Source: Nocardia amikacinitolerans NBRC 108937 (GTDB lineage Bacteria > Actinomycetota > Actinomycetes > Mycobacteriales > Mycobacteriaceae). Taken from it: DNA of 64,000 bases. Location: the NCBI RefSeq assembly GCF_001612615.1, contig NZ_BDAU01000028.1:62001-126000 (forward strand), written 5' to 3'. Position numbers and translations under genes: made by a program. The notes under the pieces were generated by a model. That model was not told where the DNA came from, made no database searches, and saw only the letters and a list, made by a program, of their open reading frames with translations. This document shows positions 52,127 through 61,357 of the stretch, piece after piece. Position 1 is the stretch's first letter. Every line of letters begins with the position of its first letter.

Positions 52127-54487
52127 TCAGTCGAGGGCGACGGTGACGCCGTCGGAGAGGACGAAGTCGTGGAGTTCGAGGTGGGCGGGGGTGCTGCCGG
52201 GTGGCACGTCGAAAACCAGCACGGTGGTGGCCGAGGCGCCGGGGCGCAGTTCGAAGGAGTGACCGAGGCGGGACTGCATGGCCTGCCAGGCGGTGGCGGT
52301 GGTGTCGTGGTCGATGGCGTTGCCCTGGGCGTCGAAGAGCTTCTGGCCGAAGGGCAGGAACCACTTCGTCTCGTCCGAGATGTTGCGGACGGCGAGGGTG
52401 ACGACCAGGAACGCGCCACGCGCGGATTGCAGGCCGACGCGCGCCACTCCCGACCGCACATCAGTCACCGCGAACTCGAACTTGCCGTCGCGCACCGCGC
52501 TGTACGCCGGGGCTGGGACATCCGGCGGGTTCGGCGCGGGCTCCGGGTTCTCCTCGACCATCGCGGTCGGCGGCGGGGCGGTCGTCTCGTTCCCGCTGAC
52601 CGCGGCGATCAACGCCAGGCAGCCCGCGGCGAAGACGAAGGGCGCCAAGAAGATCACGACCAGCGCCCCGATCACCTTCCGCAGCACCCCACCCCGCCTG
52701 CGCCGCGGGACCGGCTGCCGTGGCGGCGCGACATACGCGGGCCCGCGCGACGGCCACACCGGCCCGAGCGACTTCGGCCGCCGAACCACCGGCGCGGGCT
52801 TGCGCCGGAGATACCACCGCTTGCCGTAGGGGTGCACTACCGGCGCACCCTGCGCCGAGGCAGGCGGCGCATAGCCCAGTGGCGCAAGACCTTGCGGCGC
52901 GACACCTGGCGCGACAGAGGCCAGAGCACCTGCTGGGTTCTGCGGCGGGACATCTGACGCGACACCACCCCTGGCCGAGGCAATCGGCGAATTCTGCGGC
53001 GCACTGCCCACCGGCACAACGCCCGGCGGCGCGACTCGCGTCTGCACGAGCGTCGGCGTCGGCCCCGGCGCGGGCATTACCTTCGTCGGCTTCGGCCCCG
53101 CGACATCTGATCCGGCACGCCCTTGCTCCACCGCATTCGGCGAACTCTGCGGCGCGCCATCAGCTGGCGCGGGCCCCTGCGGCGCGACACCACCCCTGGC
53201 CAAGGCACTCGGCGAATTCTGCGGCGCACTGCCCACCGGCACAACGCCCGGCGGCGCGACTCGCGTCTGCACGAGCGTCGGCGTCGGCCCCGGCGCGGGC
53301 ATGACTTTGGTCGGCTTCGGCCCTCCGGCAGCCTGACTCTGCCCACCCGCAGCCACCGGCGATCCGCCGACCGCTTGTGCTGCTGCGCTTCTCGCCGATG
53401 GGGTCGCGCCGCCCGGCGAACCATGCTGGGCCGCTGCACCTTCTGACATCGGCGGCGCCGACGAATACCCCGCACCGACGGCCGCATCTTTCCCCGGCGA
53501 CGCGCTCGCCGAGGAACCATGTTCGGCCGCAGCGCCATTCGATACCGCCTGCGCGGCACCCTGACCTGCATTACCGGCTGCCGCATAGGCGCCTGCCGGG
53601 GCCTCGGCACCTATCGTCTCCACACGCGTCGGCGGCAGCCCCGGCTGCTGGAGCACGCGGGTCGGCTGCGGTGTACCAGGCGAAACGACCGCGCGAGCCG
53701 CACACACGAACTCCCCCGCACTGGCGAACCGGTCCCCCGGCTCTTTCGCCATCCCCCGCGCGATGACCGCGTCGAGCGCGGCCGGAACGGTCGGATTCAC
53801 CGACGACGCGCACGGCGGATCGGTCATGAGGTGTCCGCGCATCTGCTGGGCGGGGTCGGTGTCGCCGTAAGGGCGGCGGCCGGTGAGGGATTCGTACAGG
53901 ACGCAGGCGAGGGAGTAGATGTCGGCACGCGCGTCGGCGTGGCCGCTGAAACGTTCCGGCGCCATGTAGGCCCAGGTGCCGATCGCCAGACCCGTTGTGG
54001 TGACCGAGGTCTGGCCTGCGCCGCGCGCGATGCCGAAGTCGATCAGGTAGGTGAAGCCGTCGGGTGCGACGAGGATGTTGGAGGGCTTGACGTCGCGATG
54101 GACAAGTCCGGCACGGTGCGCGGCGTCCAGCGCGGTCGCGACCTGCCCGAGGATGTGGAGCGCCGTGCTCGCTTCGAGCGGCCCGCTCTCGGTCAGCCGA
54201 GCCGCGAGGTCGGTGCCTTCCACGAATGCCATCTCGATGAACAGCCGCCCGTCGACGGCACCGTGCCGGTGGATCGGCACGATGTGCGGGTCGCGCAGCG
54301 CGGCGGCGACTTGGGCCTCGCGCTCGAAACGCGTCCGGTACACCGCGTCCACAGCGAGTTCAGCGGGCAGCAGCTTCAGCGCGACGCGCCTGCGGTCGGT
54401 GGTGTCGTAGGCCAGCCAGACCTGCCCCATCCCGCCCTTGCCGAGGAGCCGTTCCAGCCGATAGCGACCGAATCGCGCCGCTGTCAT
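52127..54487 (-). CDS. Membrane Ser/Thr protein kinase (PknB-like) with DUF4352-like sensor domain
   Basis: 786 aa from ATG 54487 (MTAARFGRYRL). The kinase domain (6-270) has the glycine loop GKGGMGQV, Lys38, catalytic HRDVKPSN (Asp132), DFG at 150 and APE at 176; TSVTTT in the activation loop offers autophosphorylation sites. A Pro/Ala-rich linker of about 330 residues follows, then one membrane helix (about 605-631) and an extracytoplasmic DUF4352-like beta domain (about 665-786). The linker contains a near-perfect internal duplication. Substrates are unknown; actinobacterial kinases of this type control envelope and division proteins. Confidence 0.88.
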   Translation of the reverse strand: MTAARFGRYRLERLLGKGGMGQVWLAYDTTDRRRVALKLLPAELAVDAVYRTRFEREAQVAAALRDPHIVPIHRHGAVDGRLFIEMAFVEGTDLAARLTESGPLEASTALHILGQVATALDAAHRAGLVHRDVKPSNILVAPDGFTYLIDFGIARGAGQTSVTTTGLAIGTWAYMAPERFSGHADARADIYSLACVLYESLTGRRPYGDTDPAQQMRGHLMTDPPCASSVNPTVPAALDAVIARGMAKEPGDRFASAGEFVCAARAVVSPGTPQPTRVLQQPGLPPTRVETIGAEAPAGAYAAAGNAGQGAAQAVSNGAAAEHGSSASASPGKDAAVGAGYSSAPPMSEGAAAQHGSPGGATPSARSAAAQAVGGSPVAAGGQSQAAGGPKPTKVMPAPGPTPTLVQTRVAPPGVVPVGSAPQNSPSALARGGVAPQGPAPADGAPQSSPNAVEQGRAGSDVAGPKPTKVMPAPGPTPTLVQTRVAPPGVVPVGSAPQNSPIASARGGVASDVPPQNPAGALASVAPGVAPQGLAPLGYAPPASAQGAPVVHPYGKRWYLRRKPAPVVRRPKSLGPVWPSRGPAYVAPPRQPVPRRRRGGVLRKVIGALVVIFLAPFVFAAGCLALIAAVSGNETTAPPPTAMVEENPEPAPNPPDVPAPAYSAVRDGKFEFAVTDVRSGVARVGLQSARGAFLVVTLAVRNISDETKWFLPFGQKLFDAQGNAIDHDTTATAWQAMQSRLGHSFELRPGASATTVLVFDVPPGSTPAHLELHDFVLSDGVTVALD
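52984..53302 (-). repeat. 94-bp direct repeat within the kinase linker
   Basis: 52984-53077 and 53209-53302 are identical by eye over 94 bp, 225 bp apart. They encode two copies of a Pro/Val-rich unit (KVMPAPGPTPTLVQTRVAPP and following). A shorter third relative starts near 53134. Confidence 0.8.
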
Positions 54488-54704
54488 CGCGAACCTCCCA
54501 GTCACCATCGACATCCGCCGCGCCGACGCGGACTCCCGAATGCCGGGGGCACATCACCGAAAGTCCAGCTCACGACATTGCTGCCGCGGGCACAGCCTTA
54601 CAGGGAGCGTACTCGCGTCGACCATCTCGGACAGTGTGAGCTGGCCGACTCCCCCAGATCCCCGCCTCGCGGCCGGGCGCGAGCTCGCGCGCTAGCCTTT
54701 CCCC

Positions 54705-55073
54705 ATGGACGAGCTGCCCGACATCCGGATCGGCACCGCGGAGCGGGAGCACGCGATGCGGCGGCTGTCGGACAACTTCGCCGCGGGTCGCCTCAGCGTC
54801 GCGGAGTTCGACGAGCGCAGCGCCGTGATCGCCGCCGCGGTCACCCGCGCCGACCTGGACCGTGTCTTCACGGACCTGCCGCCGGAGCCCGCGGCCGTCG
54901 CCGCTCCCGCCGCTCGCAAATCCCGTCCGCTCGACGAATGGCTGGATCGGGCGATGGCCGCGATCCCGATCGTGGCGCTCATCCTGTTCTTCGTCACCGG
55001 CAGCTGGCTGTGGTTCCTCGCGATCCCACTGGCCGGCGCTCTCTTCTTCGGCACACGACACGGAAAGCACTGA
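54705..55073 (+). CDS. DUF1707 domain membrane protein
   Basis: 122 aa. The N-terminal DUF1707 (IRIGTAEREHAMRRLSDNFA, GRLSVAEFDERSAVIAAAVT) is followed by two hydrophobic stretches (IPIVALILFFVTGSWLWFLA). DUF1707 proteins are common actinobacterial membrane proteins of unknown role. ATG has TAGCCT 6 bp upstream (leaderless). Divergent from the kinase gene. Confidence 0.88.
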   Translation: MDELPDIRIGTAEREHAMRRLSDNFAAGRLSVAEFDERSAVIAAAVTRADLDRVFTDLPPEPAAVAAPAARKSRPLDEWLDRAMAAIPIVALILFFVTGSWLWFLAIPLAGALFFGTRHGKH

Positions 55074-55420
55074 TGGAACCCATCGAGATCAACGCGGGCA
55101 GCTGGTACCTGCGGGCCCTGCGCGCCGACGAACGGATCGACGACCGCCCGGCGCTCGCCGCGGGCGGCATCACCGACCCGGAGTACGTCACCCGCCGAAC
55201 CGCCCAGTGGGACAAGGAAACCCACTACTCCTGGGCCGTCTGCGAACCCACCACGGCGGAGATGGTCGCCGAGATCGTCGTCACCCCGGCCGCGGACGGC
55301 ACCGCCGAACTCGCCGGCTGGTCCCGCGAAGGCTACGAACCCGCGCTCGACGCCGGTCGCACGGCGGTCGGCCGATTCGTCGAGGGCGGGCTCGGCCTGC
55401 GGCTGGCCTCGCCCAGCTGA
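55073..55420 (+). CDS. Hypothetical protein, 115 aa
   Basis: Overlaps the DUF1707 stop by one base (TGATG), so it is cotranslated. Soluble, acidic, rich in Trp and Glu: INAGSWYLRALRADERIDDR, TAQWDKETHYSWAVCEPTTA. Possibly a small GNAT-like or immunity-type fold, but I recognise no motif. Confidence 0.65.
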   Translation: MEPIEINAGSWYLRALRADERIDDRPALAAGGITDPEYVTRRTAQWDKETHYSWAVCEPTTAEMVAEIVVTPAADGTAELAGWSREGYEPALDAGRTAVGRFVEGGLGLRLASPS

Positions 55421-55441
55421 CCGACGCGGCGGTCGCGTCGA

Positions 55442-55585
55442 TCAGTCGCGCCGTGCCTGGTCGAGGAGGACGAGCGGGACAGCGGCCGCGGCAAGGGCGG
55501 CTCCGATCCAGTACCCCGAGGTGAGCGCGGAGCCGTTGGCCAGTGTCGCGGCGGCGAGCACCGGAGTGATGCTCAGCGCATGACT
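55442..55585 (-). pseudogene. Possible C-terminal remnant of an MFS transporter
   Basis: A frame ending at 55442 encodes ALSITPVLAAATLANGSALT, SGYWIGAALAAAAVPLVLL, DQARRD, resembling the last membrane helix of EmrB/QacA-type MFS proteins. No start or upstream part exists; the end of the beta-propeller gene overlaps it. Probably gene debris. Confidence 0.35.
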
Positions 55586-56814
55586 CCGGTGTGTCCCGTC
55601 GAGTACCGCCCCGGCTGCGGCCAAACAGTGAGCCCGTGCGGTCCCCGCCCGACGGGGATGCGGGCCAGCAGCTTCCACTCGACGATGTCGATCGCGTAGA
55701 CCTCGCCGTGGTGGCGTCCCGAGGCCCAGAAGATCCGGCCGTCGACGGAGATGTTGCCCATGTCCGGGCTGCCGCCGCCGGGCAGGAACCACTTGTGCAC
55801 CAAGCCGTTCGCCGCGAAGTCCCAGACCGAGATGCTGCCCTCGTGCCGGTTGGTGATGAGCATTTGCTTGGAGTCGCGGGTGATGTAGAGACCGTGCGCG
55901 CCGTCGCCGGTGGGCACGAAGCCCTTGCTCTCGAAGCTGAGCGCGTCGAAGACGTAGAGACCGCCCGCCGCCATGTCGGCGACGTAGAAGGTGAGCCCGT
56001 CCGGCGAGAGTTTCACGTCCTGCGGCTTGCCGGAGCGGCCGCCCGCGAGATCGATGGTCTTGATCAACTTGCGTTCCGCGACGTCGAAAACCTGCATGCG
56101 GCCGATGAATTCGCAGCTGGCAAGGGCGAAGCGCCCGTCGGCGGTGAAGTCCATGTGGTCGACGCCCGCGCAGTCGGGCACCGGAAGGGCGTGCACTTTC
56201 TGCCAAGTCTTCGGGTCGTAGAAGTCCAGCGACTTGTCCGCCTCGGCGACGACGAGCGCGAACTTGCCGTCGGGCGTGTAGTACATGTTGTAGGGGTCCC
56301 GGACCGGGAACGGCTCGCCGGGCAGGCCGGTGCGCGGGTCGATCGGCCGCAGGCTGCCGCCGCCGAGCGGCAGGTCGTTGGTGACGTAGAGCGTCTGCAT
56401 GTCGTAGGACGGCACCACGTGCTGCGGCTCCTCGCCGCCCGCCGCGAAGGTGTCGATCACCTGGAAGGTGTTCTGGTCGATGACCGTGACGGTGTGCGAC
56501 TGGCTGTTGGGGACGTACACCAGCGGCCGGTGATCGGCCACCGACGGGCTCAGCTCCCGGTTGGCCGCGTACACGTCGGTCGGTGAGAGCGGTGGCGGCA
56601 TACCCGGCAACAGGTTGGCGATCTGCGGAGGTGGAGGCGCCGAGGTCGGTGCCGCGACCGCCGTTGTCGTTGACTCTGAGGCGACGGTGCCTGCCTCACT
56701 GGTGGTAGTGCAGCTGGTCACCGCCGCCACGGCGGCCAAGGACGCGAATATCCCGCGAGGTGCGCCGCATCGGTTCACGCGCCTGCACCGTGCCTGAGAG
56801 GAGTGAGACGACAT
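55573..56814 (-). CDS. YVTN/YncE-type beta-propeller lipoprotein
   Basis: 413 aa from ATG 56814 (TAGGCT 8 bp upstream, leaderless). The signal peptide has a lipobox AVTSC with Cys35, so it is likely a surface lipoprotein. After a Thr/Pro-rich spacer come about seven propeller blades, such as PLVYVPNSQSHTVTVIDQNT, LYVTNDLPLGGG, LTFYVADMAAGGLYVFD and LLITNRHEGSISVWDF. These proteins may scaffold or bind small ligands; the specific role is unknown. Confidence 0.82.
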   Translation of the reverse strand: MSSHSSQARCRRVNRCGAPRGIFASLAAVAAVTSCTTTSEAGTVASESTTTAVAAPTSAPPPPQIANLLPGMPPPLSPTDVYAANRELSPSVADHRPLVYVPNSQSHTVTVIDQNTFQVIDTFAAGGEEPQHVVPSYDMQTLYVTNDLPLGGGSLRPIDPRTGLPGEPFPVRDPYNMYYTPDGKFALVVAEADKSLDFYDPKTWQKVHALPVPDCAGVDHMDFTADGRFALASCEFIGRMQVFDVAERKLIKTIDLAGGRSGKPQDVKLSPDGLTFYVADMAAGGLYVFDALSFESKGFVPTGDGAHGLYITRDSKQMLITNRHEGSISVWDFAANGLVHKWFLPGGGSPDMGNISVDGRIFWASGRHHGEVYAIDIVEWKLLARIPVGRGPHGLTVWPQPGRYSTGHTGVMR

Positions 56815-56881
56815 GTGAGCGAAGCCTACGGGTCGGACAGCCATTTCACGGCTATCCACGCCGACCCGGACACTCGTCGCG

Positions 56882-58231
56882 TCACTCGACCGATCCGAGC
56901 ACCCTTTCCAGCGCGTCGACGGCGGCGTCCAGTTGCGCCGCGGTGACCGTCAGCGGCGGCCGGAACCGGATCCCGCGCTCGCCGGTGCCGAGGATCAGCA
57001 CCTGCTCGCGCTCGCGCAGCGCGGTCAGCACCGCGTCACGCAGTTCGGTCGTCGCCAGGGTGATGGCGCACATCAGCCCGCGTCCGCGCGGCTCCGTGAC
57101 CCGAGGATGATCCGCCGCGAGCCCCTCCAGCCTGCGCAGCAGGTGCTCGCCGAGCGGCCGGGACGACTCGATGAGTCCGTCGCGCTCGATCACCTCGAGG
57201 ATGCGTCGGGCACGCACCATGTCGGTCAGGTTGCCGCCCCATGTCGAGTTGAGCCGAGAACTCACCGCGAAGACGTGGTCGGGAATCTCGTCGACCCGGC
57301 CGCCCGCCATCACACCGCACACCTGGGTCCGCTTACCGAAGGCGACCACATCCGGCGCGAGGCCGAATTGCTCATAGGCCCAACGAGTTCCGGTCATGCC
57401 GACGCCGGTCTGCACCTCGTCGAGGACGAAGAGCGCGTCGTTCTCGTGACAGAGCCGCTGCACGGCGAGCAAAAATTCCGGGCGCAGGTGCCGGTCGCCG
57501 CCCTCGCCGAGGATCGGCTCGGCGATGAAACATGCTATGTCGTGCGGGTTTTCGGCGAAGGCGCGGCGAGCCTGGTCCAGCGCGTTCGCCTCTGCGGCCT
57601 CGATGTCGCGCCCCGAGGCCAGGTATGGCGTCTCGATGCGCGGCCAGTCGAACTTGGGGAAGCGGGCGGTCTTGACCGGGTCGGTGTTGGTCAGCGACAT
57701 GGTGTAGCCGGTGCGCCCGTGGAAGGCGCCGGTCAGATGCAACACCTGAGTGCCGAGATCCGGTGACCTGCCGTGGGATTCGTTGTGCCTGCTCTTCCAG
57801 TCGAAAGCGACCTTGAGCGCGTTCTCCACCGCGAGTCCGCCGCCGTCGATGAAAAACATGTGCGGTAGCCGCGGATCGCCTAGCACGCGGGCGAAGGTCT
57901 CGACGAACCGCGCCATCTCCACGGTGTACATGTCGGAGTTGGAAGGCTTGTTCAGCGCGGCCGTGGCCAGCTCCGCGCGGAAGTCCGGGTCGTCGGCCAA
58001 CGCGGGATGGTTCATGCCAAGTGCGTTGGACGCGAAGAAGCCGAACATGTCGAGGTAGGTGCTGCCGTCACGTTCGTCGACGAGGCGGCAGCCGCGGGAG
58101 TTCGTCAGGTCAAGCACCATGTCGAATCCGTCGGCGAGGATGTGCGCCGAAAGGATCTCGTGTACCCGGGTCGCGGGGGTGACCGGTGCCTTGTCACCAC
58201 CCGATCGGGTGCGCTCCAGTTCGAGGGTCAC
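56882..58231 (-). CDS. lat: L-lysine 6-transaminase
   Basis: 449 aa class III PLP aminotransferase that transfers the epsilon-amino group of lysine to 2-oxoglutarate. Signatures: FFIDGGGLAVENALKVAFDW, FHGRTGYTMSLTNTDP, LDEVQTGVGMTGTRWAYEQF and the PLP lysine in FGKRTQVCGVMAGG. It matches Rv3290c, with LrpA next and Pcd divergent, forming the lysine to 2-aminoadipate route. GTG at 58231 has TACCCT 6 bp upstream. Confidence 0.94.
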   Translation of the reverse strand: MTLELERTRSGGDKAPVTPATRVHEILSAHILADGFDMVLDLTNSRGCRLVDERDGSTYLDMFGFFASNALGMNHPALADDPDFRAELATAALNKPSNSDMYTVEMARFVETFARVLGDPRLPHMFFIDGGGLAVENALKVAFDWKSRHNESHGRSPDLGTQVLHLTGAFHGRTGYTMSLTNTDPVKTARFPKFDWPRIETPYLASGRDIEAAEANALDQARRAFAENPHDIACFIAEPILGEGGDRHLRPEFLLAVQRLCHENDALFVLDEVQTGVGMTGTRWAYEQFGLAPDVVAFGKRTQVCGVMAGGRVDEIPDHVFAVSSRLNSTWGGNLTDMVRARRILEVIERDGLIESSRPLGEHLLRRLEGLAADHPRVTEPRGRGLMCAITLATTELRDAVLTALREREQVLILGTGERGIRFRPPLTVTAAQLDAAVDALERVLGSVE

Positions 58232-58295
58232 ACCAGTAGGGTACGAAAAGATTTACGGAATCTCTACAACATTGCGTAGTTATTACGCTCTACCG

Positions 58296-58748
58296 CTACC
58301 TGTCATAGAATGTCTGCAGGATGATGGTGCTGCGTGTCCGGACGTTGGCGGTCGCCCTGATCTCCTGGAGCAGCTGTTCCAGATGCCTCGGCGACGCGAC
58401 CCGTACCAGCAACACGTAGCTCTCGTCACCCGCCACCGAGTGGCATGCCTCGATACCCGGGATATGTTGCAGCACAGCGGGGGCGTCATCCGGCTGCGAC
58501 GGGTCGAGAGGAGTGATCGCGACGAATGCCGAGAGCAGCTGTCCAAGGGCCTCGGGATCGACGTGCGCGGTGTAGCCGCGGATCACGCCGCGAGCTTCCA
58601 GCCTGCGCACCCGAGACTGCACGGCGGAGACCGATAGGCTCGCCTTCTCGGCCAGGTTCGACAGGGTGGCGCGACCATCGGCCATCAGTTCACGAATCAG
58701 CAGGCGATCGATGTCATCGAGTACGGGTCTTGCCGGTGTATCCGCCAT
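58296..58748 (-). CDS. lrpA: Lrp/AsnC family regulator (LrpA type)
   Basis: 150 aa. HTH LSNLAEKASLSVSAVQSRVR at about 28-50, RAM domain with HSVAGDESYVLLVRV. Positional match of Rv3291c, a starvation-responsive Lrp protein that regulates lat. ATG at 58748 has TAGCCT 6 bp upstream (leaderless). It lies between lat, 64 bp downstream on the same strand, and the divergent pcd gene, and likely controls both. Confidence 0.9.
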   Translation of the reverse strand: MADTPARPVLDDIDRLLIRELMADGRATLSNLAEKASLSVSAVQSRVRRLEARGVIRGYTAHVDPEALGQLLSAFVAITPLDPSQPDDAPAVLQHIPGIEACHSVAGDESYVLLVRVASPRHLEQLLQEIRATANVRTRSTIILQTFYDR

Positions 58749-58869
58749 CAGTGGAGGCTAACCCAGTGAGCGCTGCTCGTGTCGAAAACCTCCACTCGTT
58801 CACTTCCGGCAACCTGGTAGCACCGGGTGCATGCCCACAGCGGAAACCAAAGCCGAAGCGGAGCAATCG

Positions 58870-60399
58870 ATGACGAACACCCTGAGCGACCAGCTGACCC
58901 GCGATCTCGCCGACCGCGCGGCAACCCTGCTGCGCGGCATCGGCGCCGAGCCGCCGCAGGACGGCGAGCTGACCGCCCGCACCCCCATCACCGGCGGCGT
59001 GCTCGCCACCCTGCCCGCCGACTCGCCCGAGTCCGTCGACGCGGCCATCGAACGTGCCGCCGCGGCCTTCGGCGCCTGGCGCACGGTGCCCGCGCCCGTG
59101 AGGGCGGCGGTGGTGCGCAGGCTCGCCGAGCTGCTGACCGCGCACAAAACCGAGCTGGCCCAGCTGGTCACCTTGGAGGCGGGCAAGATCGGCCCAGAGG
59201 CGGTCGGCGAGGTGCAGGAGATGATCGACATCTGCGAGTTCGCCATCGGACTCTCCCGCCAGCTGTACGGGCGCACCATGCCCTCCGAACGGCCAGGGCA
59301 CCGGCTGATGGAGACCTGGCATCCGCTCGGCGTCGTCGGGGTGATCTCGGCCTTCAACTTCCCGGTCGCGGTCTGGGCGTGGAACACCGCGATCGCGCTG
59401 GTGTGCGGCGACACCGTGGTGTGGAAGCCGTCCGAGACCACCCCGCTCACCGCGCTCGCCTGCCACACCCTGCTCCGCCGCGCGGCCGCCGACGTGGGTG
59501 CGGATCCGCAAGTGCACCAACTGATTCAGGGCGGTTCCGAGGTCGGCGCCCGGCTGGTGGACGACGAGCGCGTCGCGCTGCTCAGCGCCACCGGCTCGGT
59601 GCGGATGGGTCGCATCGTCGCGCCGCGGGTTGCCGCGCGTTTCGGCCGCTGCCTGCTCGAGCTCGGCGGGAACAACGGCGCCGTCGTCACGCCGTCGACC
59701 GACCTGGAGCTGGCCGCGCGCGCCATCGTGTTCGCCGCCGCGGGCACCGCCGGGCAGCGCTGCACCACGCTGCGGCGGCTGATCGTGCACGTCGATGTGG
59801 TCGGTCCGCTGCTCGATCGGGTCGCCAAGGCGTATCGGCAACTGCGCGTTGGTAATCCGCTCGACGACGGGGTGCTGGTCGGCCCGCTGATCAACGAATC
59901 CGCGCGCACGAGCCTGCGGGCGGCGATCGACCGCGCCCTCGCCGACGGCGGCGAGCTGGTCTGCGGCGGCGAGCCGGTGCCGGGATTCAGCGAGCACGCC
60001 CACTACGTGCGCCCGGCCATCGTCCGGATGCCTGCGCAAACCGCCGTGGTGCGCGAGGAGACCTTCGCGCCGATCCTCTACGTGCTGACCTACCACGACT
60101 TCGACCACGCCGTCGCGCTGCACAACGCTGTGCCGCAAGGACTTTCGTCCGCGATCTTCACCGGCGACCAGCGTGAGGCCGAACGCTTCCTCGCCGCCGA
60201 CGGCTCCGACTGCGGCATCGCCAACGTCAACATCGGCACCTCCGGCGCGGAGATCGGCGGCGCGTTCGGCGGCGAGAAGCACACCGGCGGCGGTCGCGAA
60301 TCCGGCTCCGACTCGTGGAAGGCCTACATGCGCCGCGCCACCAACACCGTCAACTACTCCACCGAACTACCACTCGCCCAGGGCATCCAGTTCGGCTGA
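58870..60399 (+). CDS. pcd: Piperideine-6-carboxylate dehydrogenase (aldehyde dehydrogenase)
   Basis: 509 aa NAD-dependent aldehyde dehydrogenase that oxidises the lysine transaminase product to 2-aminoadipate. Catalytic Glu in LLELGGNNGAV, Cys in GTAGQRCTTLRRL, ISAFNFPVAVWAWNTAIALV near the cofactor site. The start MTNTLSDQLTRDL at 58870 is chosen for GGAG 6 bp upstream; an ATG 39 bp earlier is possible. Positional match of Rv3293. Relatives in beta-lactam producers make the 2-aminoadipate precursor, but no penicillin genes are seen here. Confidence 0.92.
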   Translation: MTNTLSDQLTRDLADRAATLLRGIGAEPPQDGELTARTPITGGVLATLPADSPESVDAAIERAAAAFGAWRTVPAPVRAAVVRRLAELLTAHKTELAQLVTLEAGKIGPEAVGEVQEMIDICEFAIGLSRQLYGRTMPSERPGHRLMETWHPLGVVGVISAFNFPVAVWAWNTAIALVCGDTVVWKPSETTPLTALACHTLLRRAAADVGADPQVHQLIQGGSEVGARLVDDERVALLSATGSVRMGRIVAPRVAARFGRCLLELGGNNGAVVTPSTDLELAARAIVFAAAGTAGQRCTTLRRLIVHVDVVGPLLDRVAKAYRQLRVGNPLDDGVLVGPLINESARTSLRAAIDRALADGGELVCGGEPVPGFSEHAHYVRPAIVRMPAQTAVVREETFAPILYVLTYHDFDHAVALHNAVPQGLSSAIFTGDQREAERFLAADGSDCGIANVNIGTSGAEIGGAFGGEKHTGGGRESGSDSWKAYMRRATNTVNYSTELPLAQGIQFG

Positions 60400-60462
60400 A
60401 ACCGCCCCCGACCAGGCGATTAGGCGCCACGCCCTTCCCGTGTGTAAGGTTGAGAACACCGA

Positions 60463-60536
60463 CGCGGGGTGGAGCAGCTCGGTAGCTCGCTGGGCTCATA
60501 ACCCAGAGGTCGCAGGTTCAAATCCTGTCCCCGCTA
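60463..60536 (+). tRNA. Initiator tRNA-Met (CAT)
   Basis: 74-nt tRNA with anticodon CAT at 60497-60499. Initiator features are the three G:C pairs at the base of the anticodon stem (CTGGG/CCCAG) and an unpaired C1 against U72. CCA is not encoded (CTA follows). A strong terminator lies 5 bp downstream. Confidence 0.96.
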
Positions 60537-60541
60537 CTAGG

Positions 60542-60573
60542 AACAGTCCGGAATCATCAGATTCCGGACTGTT
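60542..60573 (+). terminator. Rho-independent terminator after the tRNA
   Basis: 14-bp perfect inverted repeat AACAGTCCGGAATC (60542-60555) with its complement at 60560-60573, loop ATCA, followed by more T residues. Confidence 0.9.
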
Positions 60574-60715
60574 TTCGTATCAGGACCGAGTTGCGAACGC
60601 GAGAGGGGCGGCGTTCGGTCGAGTCGAGGGGAATCGCTTCGGTCGTTCGGATTTAGGTAGTGGATATGTAACCTTGAACGGGACGAATCCAGTACTAAAG
60701 AGAGGATGGCGGGTC

Positions 60716-61357
60716 ATGACCCAGCGTCGCACCGGGGCGCTGCCGGACTTCGCGCGGCGGCCGTTGCGGACAGTCGGCGCTGCGGACGCCGCCGACGTCT
60801 ATCGCCATCCCCGACAGCAGCTGTCCCGACTGACTCGAAAGGGGTTGTTACACCGGGCAGCTCACGGATACTACGTTGTGGTTCCGCAGGAGTACGTCGG
60901 TCTGCCTTGGATGCCGGAACTCGAAGCGACGGCAGCGGGGATCGGCGCGGCCATGTTCGGCCCTGAGCATGCGATCCTGATGGGTGTCAGTGCAGCACGC
61001 CTGCACGGTGCGATCCCTCGCGCGCTCGCGATCGCCTTACTAGCCGCACCGAAGCAGCGCGCACCGCTCGCACTGACCGATCGCGATGCGTCGGTGCGGT
61101 TCGTGAGGCGCGACACCGCCCGCCTCGACGCCGAACTGATGGGCACCGAACTGGGACAAGCACTTGTCACCACGGTGGAACAAACGGTGCTCGATCTGAC
61201 GAGGCGTCCAGACCTGGGTGAGACGGCGGTGGATGTACCCGCAGCGGTTCGTGCGCTGTATCCGCGATGCGACGCGCATCGGCTGACGGAGTTGGCCACC
61301 GAACAACGAATGCGAGCGACCTTGCAGCGGGTCATCGCGATGGTCGGTGAACAGTGA
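60716..61357 (+). CDS. abiEi: AbiEi-type antitoxin of a type IV toxin-antitoxin system
   Basis: 213 aa. The N-terminal winged-helix region (DVYRHPRQQLSRLTRKGLLH, RAAHGYYVVVPQEY) and a C-terminal domain with VTTVEQTVLDLTRRPDLGE match AbiEi antitoxins, which repress their operon and counter AbiEii. ATG at 60716 has GAGAGGA upstream. Its end overlaps the toxin start by 4 bp (GTGA). The first 180 bp after the tRNA are less GC-rich, consistent with acquisition. Confidence 0.83.
   Translation: MTQRRTGALPDFARRPLRTVGAADAADVYRHPRQQLSRLTRKGLLHRAAHGYYVVVPQEYVGLPWMPELEATAAGIGAAMFGPEHAILMGVSAARLHGAIPRALAIALLAAPKQRAPLALTDRDASVRFVRRDTARLDAELMGTELGQALVTTVEQTVLDLTRRPDLGETAVDVPAAVRALYPRCDAHRLTELATEQRMRATLQRVIAMVGEQ

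Noticed and set aside
58870..60399. pcd and lat as part of a beta-lactam biosynthetic cluster
   Set aside because: No ACV synthetase, isopenicillin N synthase or related gene is in the window. The lat-lrpA-pcd order is the usual lysine-catabolism set of mycolic-acid actinobacteria.
60463..60580. attL-type integration site with a mobile element behind the tRNA
   Set aside because: No integrase, no second copy of the tRNA 3' end and no transposase is visible, so only gain of the AbiE pair is suggested.
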